A stretch of DNA of 5,181 bases from an uncultured Chlamydiae bacterium (GTDB lineage: Bacteria; Chlamydiota; Chlamydiia; Chlamydiales; CALBHK01). Positions 1-5,181 of the stretch are shown here, piece by piece (within the stretch, counting starts at the first letter, position 1; every line of letters begins with the position of its first letter). A program made the position numbers and the translations under genes. The notes beneath the pieces were generated by a model, which worked only from the letters and a program-made list of their open reading frames with translations, had not been told where the DNA came from and ran no database searches. The stretch spans positions 1 through 5,181 of the forward strand of contig CALBHK010000510.1 of NCBI GenBank assembly GCA_937894565.1, written 5' to 3'.

Positions 1-492
1 CCCATTTCTTCTAGTCACTCTCAAAGAGTTGGGCTCTTCGTAGGTGCAATGATTTGTAATCGACAAATAACCAATATTATTCGTTTTAGTTCCAATGAAA
101 AGGCGAATAACTCCATCCTCGCATTTTTTAAAAGAAAACAGCTCTCTCGTCAGATGCACACTGCCTGTATCTGATTTTTTCTTACGAGTTGGTTTTCCAC
201 ACAACCCCTTTTGATAGTTCCGATATGTTGTGTACCAGTTAGAGGCTGCATTTCTAAGAATTTGGCTTGGACACTCTGCCAACCACGGTGTTAGCTCCGT
301 TTTATACTGTGAGAATTTTTGATCGATCGGAGGATAAGTTCCTATGGAAAGATAACGCATAGAAAAACGGCTAAGGTAGTGATTATCTTCACATTTTGCA
401 TTCCATATCAAACGAGCGCAACCCATCCATTGACTTAAAATAATTTTTTGTTTTTTTGTAGGATTAGCTTTCAGTTTTACGCCCATCAACAT
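1..492 (-). CDS. tnpB: TnpB (OrfB) of an IS200/IS605-family element, N-terminal part, runs off left edge
   Basis: The minus strand is open for 164 codons from ATG at 492 to the window edge without a stop, so the C-terminal part lies outside. A second in-frame ATG follows two codons later at 486, and the first upstream in-frame stop is TAG at 469-style distance on the 5' side (about 21 bases before the ATG), so either ATG could be used; neither has a good Shine-Dalgarno. The start VKLKANPTKKQKIILSQW (residues 5-22), followed by MGCARLIWNAK, is the typical N-terminal helix-turn-helix region of OrfB_IS605 proteins, and TPWLAECPSQILRNAASNW (about 68-86) matches the next conserved block. TnpB proteins are usually near 400 residues and act as RNA-guided, RuvC-type DNA nucleases that help the element persist; they are not needed for transposition. 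The RuvC and zinc-finger parts are off-window, so catalytic integrity cannot be judged. It is divergent from the tnpA remnant, as in IS605. Confidence 0.9.
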   Translation of the reverse strand, partial: MLMGVKLKANPTKKQKIILSQWMGCARLIWNAKCEDNHYLSRFSMRYLSIGTYPPIDQKFSQYKTELTPWLAECPSQILRNAASNWYTTYRNYQKGLCGKPTRKKKSDTGSVHLTRELFSFKKCEDGVIRLFIGTKTNNIGYLSITNHCTYEEPNSLRVTRRNG

Positions 493-525
493 GTTGTGAA
501 TCCGATTGCTCTATATTAAAAGTGT

Positions 526-777
526 ATGGTAAACTTTTTTGTAAAAGAGGTCAATACTATGATAAGGAAAGACTTCTGGAATCATATCAAAACCAAACTT
601 TGGGGAGGACACTTATGGTCTCTAAGCTACTGTGTTGTCTCCTGCGGTGGAGCTCCTTTAGACATTGTAAAACAATACATATCTGATCAAAGGCGCCCAG
701 GAAAGCCTAAAAATATAAATCAGTCGAAAATTTTTACTGGAAGAAAAAGAGATAAAGACAAAAATTGGCTTGCTTGA
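526..777 (+). pseudogene. tnpA: Truncated TnpA (Y1 HUH transposase) of an IS200/IS605-family element, C-terminal half only
   Basis: The 83-codon frame matches the C-terminal half of IS200/IS605 TnpA, the single-strand transposase that cuts and rejoins IS ends through a catalytic tyrosine. KTKLWGGHLWSLSY (residues 22-35) and CGGAPLDIVKQYISDQRRP (40-58) are family hallmarks, with Tyr51 the likely nucleophile. Family resemblance seems to begin near residue 2 (VNFFVKEVNTMIRK resembles the block before the conserved KLWGG). Family members are roughly 130-160 residues, so about the first half, with the beta-sheet core and the HUH histidine pair, is missing. An in-frame TAA lies at 517-519 and the tnpB start is only 34 bases away, so the missing part is not upstream. 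The ATG at 526 has no Shine-Dalgarno and is probably not a native start; an internal ATG at 559 has a chance AAGAGG before it. The remaining frame has no stops, which suggests a fairly recent deletion. The product could not transpose. Confidence 0.85.
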
Positions 778-808
778 CTCGCCTCTAAAGAAGCGAGATT
801 GCGCAAGC
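768..808 (-). terminator. Two-tier hairpin after traD: likely terminator and/or IS end hairpin
   Basis: The outer arms GCTTGC (768-773) and GCAAGC (803-808) are perfectly complementary, as are the inner arms CTCGC (778-782) and GCGAG (793-797). They are separated by a small asymmetric internal loop (774-777 and 798-802). Past a C/A mismatch, TC and GA can add two pairs around a TAAA loop. Read on the minus strand, the structure begins 7 bases after the traD stop and is followed by CAATTTTTG, the layout of a rho-independent terminator with a modest T tract. The tnpA stop codon lies inside it. IS200/IS605 ends also carry imperfect hairpins recognised by TnpA, so the same DNA may be the element's end. 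No folding energy was computed. Confidence 0.55.
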
Positions 809-815
809 TATTTGT

Positions 816-2489
816 TCAAGTTTTGCATATCACCAGCTTAACTTTTGTAATTGGAAGGTTTTCGGGCAGTTTTACAAAGGCTTGGTTGCGTTTAAGTGAC
901 TGAATGTCTGTTGGAGAGACAAGAGGAATGATTTTGGATTGATTGGATAGGCTGACACCATCTCTAGCATCGTAGGAGCCATAGGAGATACTCTCTTGCC
1001 ACTCTTTGATTTCTCTTTCGCCAAATGCTTTAGAAATACGCTCGCAGATTTCGGGATCTTGCTCCGAGAATGCAATTTTTGTAGCGCAGTTTCCAACAAT
1101 TGTTTTGGTAATGTCTCGACCGTAAATAGATTCTAACTGAGAGATGCTTTGTAGAGCGATCATCGCGCATCCCCCGTATTTTCGACTCTCTGCCAGGAAA
1201 AAATCCAAGTCTTTAAGTTTGTTGAGGCTTGGCAATTCATCGACAACGAACCAGATTCTTCTATTAAAATCGGGTTCAAGCTGGCTCAAGCTTCTAGTCG
1301 CAATGGAAAACCAGCAAGAGAGAAGAGGACGAAGTGAAGCGCGTTGTGCCTGTGTGCAGCTTAAGAATAGCCAACTATCGTCCTCTTGTTTCATCCATTC
1401 TTTGATGGAGAATGGATTTTCTGTATCGGAAAGAAATTCTAAGCTGCTCAAAAAGGACGATGTGACAGATCTGATCGAAGCTGCTGTCTTTTCTGAATTC
1501 ATGTCTAGATGAGCTGCCCCTTTCGTTCCTTGGATATATTTGCATAAATTTGTAAGAGGTTCAAATAAGATCCAACGTGATAATTCTGATGTTCTTTTTG
1601 TAGATTCGCATTTTTGCATTAATGAACTAAAGAGTACTCTTCCGGCTGTTCTCCAATAATTTTCATTTTCTGAATAACTGCTTGGAATAAAACACTCTGA
1701 AAGATCGTCCACATCAAAAGAATTGTGACATTCAGCCCAAGGACTCCAAAGCTCTGTGCGTTTATCAAGAGGGTTTAGTAATTTATCTTTCCCCTCTCTG
1801 AAATATCGATCTACAAATACACCTGTAGTATCTACGATGACCGCACGCTGTTTGTTGGCACGAATATCCTTAAGAAGATGGTGCATGCAGTTTGATTTTC
1901 CGCTTCCAGTTCCTCCTGTGATCATGATGTGCTGCACTTCGGATCCTTTTAATAAAGGTAAATCGCCGATTTTAATGACAGAGCTTCGACCTGTAAGCTT
2001 TAATCGTAAAGTGAGCCACCAAGAAGAAGCTAAAACCCTTCCGGATACATGTTTTTTTCTTTTAGATAAGAAACCCCTTAGAAGAAAAAAGCAAATAACG
2101 ACAAGCATAGTGTAAAAAGAGACGTTTTTTGTGATGCCAAGGTATTGAATGGTTTGATCTAAAAAGAGATTCACGTAGGGCTCTGTGATTTTGGATACTT
2201 TTTCGGAAGAAATTAAAACTGTATCGGAGTTGATGTGTTGATTGGAAACCCCTTCCCAAAATGAGGCGTTTACGCTGATTTCAGGCATAAAAAGACCCAC
2301 TGTATTAGCCTTAGCATAGTAATAGGCGCTTTCGTAAAAGAAAAAATGCAAATTGATCATCAGTGAACCGAAGATAAAAAGGCTCACTGCCAAGCAAATA
2401 GAGCCGATGATTTTTAGAACCTGCCTAAGCATCCGTATGCGATGCGCCCAGGTTTGCCCCCCTTTAGATAGAATGCTAAAAATGTCCAT
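816..2489 (-). CDS. traD: TraD-like type IV coupling protein (F-type conjugative DNA-transfer ATPase)
   Basis: This 557-residue inner-membrane ATPase of the VirD4/TraD/TrwB family would link the relaxosome to the F-type secretion channel and power DNA export. Two hydrophobic segments (about 27-50 and 124-139) flank a roughly 75-residue stretch likely to be periplasmic, as in F TraD. The cytoplasmic part has a Walker A motif TGGTGSGKS (191-199, Lys198), a conserved AVIVD strand with Asp220, a Walker B motif IWFVVDELP (412-420, Asp417-Glu418) and a sensor-like IALQSISQL (444-452, Gln447). It ends in LPENLPITKVKLVICKT, matching the end of the F TraD motor domain, so the long C-terminal tail of F TraD (717 residues in all), whose tip binds TraM, is absent. 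ATG 2489 directly follows the TAA of traG, with GGTGA eight bases upstream, so translation is probably coupled. The substrate relaxase is not in the window. All ATPase motifs are intact. Confidence 0.92.
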   Translation of the reverse strand: MDIFSILSKGGQTWAHRIRMLRQVLKIIGSICLAVSLFIFGSLMINLHFFFYESAYYYAKANTVGLFMPEISVNASFWEGVSNQHINSDTVLISSEKVSKITEPYVNLFLDQTIQYLGITKNVSFYTMLVVICFFLLRGFLSKRKKHVSGRVLASSWWLTLRLKLTGRSSVIKIGDLPLLKGSEVQHIMITGGTGSGKSNCMHHLLKDIRANKQRAVIVDTTGVFVDRYFREGKDKLLNPLDKRTELWSPWAECHNSFDVDDLSECFIPSSYSENENYWRTAGRVLFSSLMQKCESTKRTSELSRWILFEPLTNLCKYIQGTKGAAHLDMNSEKTAASIRSVTSSFLSSLEFLSDTENPFSIKEWMKQEDDSWLFLSCTQAQRASLRPLLSCWFSIATRSLSQLEPDFNRRIWFVVDELPSLNKLKDLDFFLAESRKYGGCAMIALQSISQLESIYGRDITKTIVGNCATKIAFSEQDPEICERISKAFGEREIKEWQESISYGSYDARDGVSLSNQSKIIPLVSPTDIQSLKRNQAFVKLPENLPITKVKLVICKT

Positions 2490-5159
2490 TTATTTGTTCA
2501 CCCCGAGAGGTAACGAGTTTTCTGAATATTTCTCTGACATGTTAATGTTCCCTGCCGGTCCCTCCCACAATCTCTCTAAAGCCCCTTGGTTGCTTTTTGC
2601 ATTTAGATGTTGAGACATTTTGGATGAGAGTCCTGAGATCCCCTCGCTTGTCTCTTTTTTCATTTGCCCAACAAAATCGCTTGCAGATGAAATTTTAGAG
2701 TTAAGACGATTACGCTCCTCATTTAAGCCTGAGGAGGTTAATTCATGGTCTATTTTTTCACGCTCGCTAATGGTTGGGATATGTGCCGATTTGAAAACCT
2801 CATCAAAATTTTCACTCTCTCTATTTGAAAAATTTTGAAACAACTCATTACGGTAATCATCTGAAAATTCAATCACGAGGGCTTCTTTTTCTGCTTTTGA
2901 GCCTTCGGTCAGAATGCGTCTTGCTTCGGGAATTCCTAATTTTTCACTTGTCCAATTTACAAAATCTTGGTTGAGTGTTTGTTTGATGGATAGCGAATTT
3001 TGTTCCATCCAAGACTCAGTTTTAGAGAGTTGATCAGAGTATGTTTTTGCTGCTTGATATGACATTTGAGAAGATTCTACCTTATCTAAGGAGTGCGTGA
3101 TGCCTTCGACATATCGTATGCCATTGTCATCCAGTGATGTGAATGTATCCGATTTGGCATAGTCTAAAATCTTTTGAGTATTTGCCTGAAATTCTACTCC
3201 TCCAGCGATACGGATTGCTTCACTGGCGATAGCATCAATTGATGCATCGCGTCCAAATGTGAGATTTGGTATGACGTTAGCCACTATACGTCCAACCACG
3301 GGAAGAGCTTCTGCAAGAGAGGCAATATTGGAGGTGCCCATTAGGATTGCTTGGCTTTGTTTATCTGTGATCCCGTGATGTTCTGCCATATCATGAGCCG
3401 TACTCTCAAACTGCCTAGCCGATTCTTGAATATTCACGCCATCTCTTTCTGATAGACCAACGGCGTGATTGTTGGACTGAGCAAGATGAGAGGAGAAATC
3501 TGCCATTTTTCTTCCGTGGGACGATGCACTCTCTGCAAAACTCTTCTGCTCGCTGATGGTAACCATCTCTGCATGTTGTCTGCTATTTTGCAATCCATTT
3601 GAGATTGTTTCATCAATATTGATATTTGTTCCAAAATCTGAAAGATGTTGTTTGATGATCTGTTTCCCCTCTGCCGTTTGTGTTATTGATGTGTCCCCTG
3701 TATGTTCTGTTGTATATCCGTGCGATAAAGAGGGGGCGTTATTTTTTTGGAATGCAGACTCATTGCCATAAGAAGATCCACCAAAGCTTGTATTAGCAAA
3801 GGAGTAATTTCCGGATGTCTGCTCTCCTGCTGCCGACGTGGCTGCTGCATGTGCTGGGGTCATCATAGAACCTGCAAGGTGAATAAATGATGAGACTCCC
3901 CCTTTCACGATTGCATAGGAGATAAAAGGTATTGAGGCGGATAGATAACCGCTTAAGGCAAAGATGTTATCATGAATATCAAGTAGTCCTGCGCTTGTAA
4001 AAAAGTTCAACCCCTGTTCGGGATCGCTTAGGCCAATAAAAATGGCGGCAACTTTAGCTCGGGCGGCAGTTTGCATGATGTAGTTAAGGATGGCATAAAA
4101 AGGAGCCCACATTTGCAGCCAAATTAACATCCACAGCCAATTGGTGACAAAAGAGAGTCCTCCAGGAAGAACAGAAAGAGGGATCACAAGAATAATAGAG
4201 GCATAAATAAGCGCTTCAAGAACAGCACGCATAGTGATGAGGCTACTTGAGGCAAGAGATCCTAGAATGACATAGGTGCTTTTTTGTTGGGTATACGCAC
4301 GGTTTTTAGCCAGCCTCTCTCCTTGAAATTCACCTGAAATCATGTTCATCATCAGTTGTTGACTGATCAATTCTTCTTTTTCTTTTCTCAGCCCTGTTAA
4401 AGCCTGAAAAGTTAAGGGGAGATCTTTGATGATGTCTTGAGTAGCGTAGTATTTTTTTTCTTTTTCAAAAATAGGGGTCATCTCCTTCACAGCCTCAAGG
4501 CAGTTGAGGAATCTTGTTTTTTTGGTCTTATCGGTAGGATCTGTATAAGGGATCATTCTAACTTTGGAGCTTCTTTCTGCAAGAAATCCCCATAAATCCG
4601 ATGTCTTTTTCAGATCGTTCAGTGTATAACGATTGAGAGCAATATCATAGAAAACACATTGTTTGGAGAATCTTTTCAAATTTTGTTCTAAGACTGCATT
4701 AGTGAGCCTATATTTTGACATGTCTAATGTGGATTCAGATCCGAAAATCATGCCAGTTGCATTATAGCTGGTATCATTGGGCACGTGCATCACAGACTCT
4801 ATAGCACCCGTAATTGTGTAGCCTATAGAACTGATGAGTTCAGCTGTCCGTGCTAAAAAAAATGGAACATGATCTACGTTATAAGAATGATGCGTCACAA
4901 TATCTTCAATTTTAATGGAGCTGGAAGGTAGCATCAGAACGCTGGTAATAGTAATTAAAGGCAGAAAGTATTTTAAAATGAGAGAATCTGCCTGTGATGA
5001 AAAAAACGCGCTTCCGGCTGCCCATAGTGCTCCGCAAGAAATCGCAATGATCATCAAAGGGTTTAGGATGCCTTTATCTGAATTCAAAAGCATGGCAATG
5101 GCATTAAACACGCTGTATAATATTTCACCACCACCATAAGTAATTACAGTCATTCCCAT
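2490..5159 (-). CDS. traG: TraG-like F-type mating-pair stabilisation / pilus assembly protein
   Basis: This 889-residue protein resembles F TraG (938 residues), whose N-terminal membrane part is needed for pilus assembly and whose C-terminal part works in mating-pair stabilisation and recognition of entry exclusion. Hydrophobic segments lie near 31-53, 60-78, possibly 98-120, then 311-331, 337-361 and 397-430. Between the two groups is a polar domain holding LPLTFQALTGLRKEKEELISQQLMMNMI (247-274, conserved core LTG and QQLM), a recognisable TraG_N block. After a Ser/Gly/Asn-rich linker (about 445-495), the last 390 residues are hydrophilic and largely helical-looking, with no further clear membrane span apart from a weakly hydrophobic patch near 616-632. 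The start at 5159 is preceded by AAAGGGGG six bases upstream; a second ATG two codons on is less well spaced. The stop abuts traD. The annotation as TraG rests on the N-terminal domain, the size and the neighbour; the C-terminal half is poorly conserved in this family. Confidence 0.88.
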   Translation of the reverse strand: MGMTVITYGGGEILYSVFNAIAMLLNSDKGILNPLMIIAISCGALWAAGSAFFSSQADSLILKYFLPLITITSVLMLPSSSIKIEDIVTHHSYNVDHVPFFLARTAELISSIGYTITGAIESVMHVPNDTSYNATGMIFGSESTLDMSKYRLTNAVLEQNLKRFSKQCVFYDIALNRYTLNDLKKTSDLWGFLAERSSKVRMIPYTDPTDKTKKTRFLNCLEAVKEMTPIFEKEKKYYATQDIIKDLPLTFQALTGLRKEKEELISQQLMMNMISGEFQGERLAKNRAYTQQKSTYVILGSLASSSLITMRAVLEALIYASIILVIPLSVLPGGLSFVTNWLWMLIWLQMWAPFYAILNYIMQTAARAKVAAIFIGLSDPEQGLNFFTSAGLLDIHDNIFALSGYLSASIPFISYAIVKGGVSSFIHLAGSMMTPAHAAATSAAGEQTSGNYSFANTSFGGSSYGNESAFQKNNAPSLSHGYTTEHTGDTSITQTAEGKQIIKQHLSDFGTNINIDETISNGLQNSRQHAEMVTISEQKSFAESASSHGRKMADFSSHLAQSNNHAVGLSERDGVNIQESARQFESTAHDMAEHHGITDKQSQAILMGTSNIASLAEALPVVGRIVANVIPNLTFGRDASIDAIASEAIRIAGGVEFQANTQKILDYAKSDTFTSLDDNGIRYVEGITHSLDKVESSQMSYQAAKTYSDQLSKTESWMEQNSLSIKQTLNQDFVNWTSEKLGIPEARRILTEGSKAEKEALVIEFSDDYRNELFQNFSNRESENFDEVFKSAHIPTISEREKIDHELTSSGLNEERNRLNSKISSASDFVGQMKKETSEGISGLSSKMSQHLNAKSNQGALERLWEGPAGNINMSEKYSENSLPLGVNK
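2498..2504 (-). promoter_or_regulatory. Ribosome-binding site of traD, inside the end of traG
   Basis: The minus strand reads GGGGTGA within the last codons of traG; GGTGA can pair with the 16S rRNA 3' end and ends eight bases before the traD ATG. Because it lies inside traG, ribosomes finishing traG at TAA can restart on the adjoining ATG. Confidence 0.6.
3846..3854 (-). other. Codons of a signal-peptidase-like A-H-A site inside TraG
   Basis: These codons encode Ala436-His437-Ala438 within SMMTPAHAAATSAAG, directly after the last hydrophobic segment (about 397-430). A hydrophobic stretch, a turn-forming Pro and an A-x-A followed by small residues is the layout of a signal peptidase I site. 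Cutting after Ala438 would release a 451-residue C-terminal fragment, close to the roughly 50 kDa TraG* form described for F TraG. Cleavage here is inference. Confidence 0.4.
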
Positions 5160-5165
5160 TTTTAT

Positions 5166-5173
5166 CCCCCTTT
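5166..5173 (-). promoter_or_regulatory. Ribosome-binding site of traG
   Basis: The minus strand reads AAAGGGGG here, six bases before the ATG at 5159. The spacing and purine run support 5159 as the start rather than the second ATG at 5153. Confidence 0.7.
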
Positions 5174-5181
5174 ACAAGCAG

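Larger units (their letters stand above)
1..809. mobile_element. IS605-like element remnant (divergent tnpB and truncated tnpA)
   Basis: A tnpB reading left and a tnpA fragment reading right are arranged back to back, as in IS605, where the element ends lie beyond the 3' ends of both genes. The right-hand end should therefore lie just after the tnpA stop, in or near the inverted repeat at 768-808, and the other end is outside the window. The exact right boundary is not defined by the sequence, because these elements make no terminal inverted repeats or target duplications. The internal deletion of the tnpA 5' half leaves the element non-autonomous; it could move only if a related TnpA acted in trans and both ends were intact. 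Confidence 0.75.

Noticed and set aside
493..525. AT-rich bases between the divergent tnpB and tnpA remnant as a promoter (TATATT, TAATAT)
   Set aside because: Candidate -10 boxes exist on both strands but no -35 box sits at 16-18 base spacing, and the AT richness of the region makes such boxes common.
872..2259. Several frames of 65-122 codons on both strands inside traD (for example 1144-1512 and 1756-2115 plus, 872-1099 and 2062-2259 minus)
   Set aside because: They lie wholly within the well-supported traD gene, have no recognisable domains, and read like shadow translations.
2353..5139. Frames of 66-86 codons across traG and the traG/traD junction (2353-2613, 2620-2838, 3556-3771 and 4915-5139 plus, 3434-3634 minus)
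   Set aside because: All overlap traG or traD on the opposite strand or another frame and show no family motifs or ribosome-binding context.
5172..5181. TGC TTG TAA on the minus strand at the right edge, possibly the end of an upstream gene such as traH
   Set aside because: Only two sense codons are visible before the possible stop, far too little to call a gene; F-type gene order makes traH likely there, but it is not shown by this sequence.
1..5181. CRISPR array, tRNA, rRNA or riboswitch
   Set aside because: No regularly spaced direct repeats, cloverleaf or rRNA-like stretches were seen, and nearly all of the window is accounted for by protein-coding frames.

Overview
This AT-rich window holds two complete genes and an insertion-sequence remnant. 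The two genes are the end of an F-type conjugation (type IV secretion) operon, read right to left on the minus strand: a TraG-like mating-pair protein (5159 to 2490) followed with no gap by a TraD-like coupling ATPase (2489 to 816). The left 0.8 kb is an IS200/IS605-family element placed just beyond the traD stop codon.

The F-type order traG-traD, the AT-rich composition and an IS605-type element with this TnpA/TnpB style suggest an amoeba-associated or intracellular bacterium, such as a Parachlamydia-like chlamydia or a Legionella relative. F-like tra islands are known from both. This is inference from family resemblance only; no marker in the window fixes the taxon.

Layout: 1-492 (minus) is the N-terminal part of TnpB, running off the left edge. 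526-777 (plus) is a tnpA remnant that keeps the catalytic-tyrosine half and has lost the HUH half. 768-808 is a two-tier inverted repeat that overlaps the tnpA stop codon, lies 7 bases beyond the traD stop and is followed by a T-rich tract on the minus strand. It may be the operon terminator, the IS end hairpin, or both. 816-2489 is traD, 2490-5159 is traG, and 5166-5173 is the traG ribosome-binding site. There is no gene-free stretch longer than about 40 bases.

How they work together: in F-type systems TraG helps assemble the pilus and stabilise mating pairs, and TraD brings the nicked DNA and relaxase to the secretion channel. Here the two genes abut at TAAATG, so they are probably translated together. 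The entry-exclusion genes traS and traT that lie between them in F are absent, and the IS remnant sits where F carries traI. The IS remnant cannot make a working TnpA. Its TnpB is open as far as it can be seen and points the same way as the tra operon. I see no clearly undescribed system; the most interesting points are the IS/operon boundary and a signal-peptidase-like site inside TraG.
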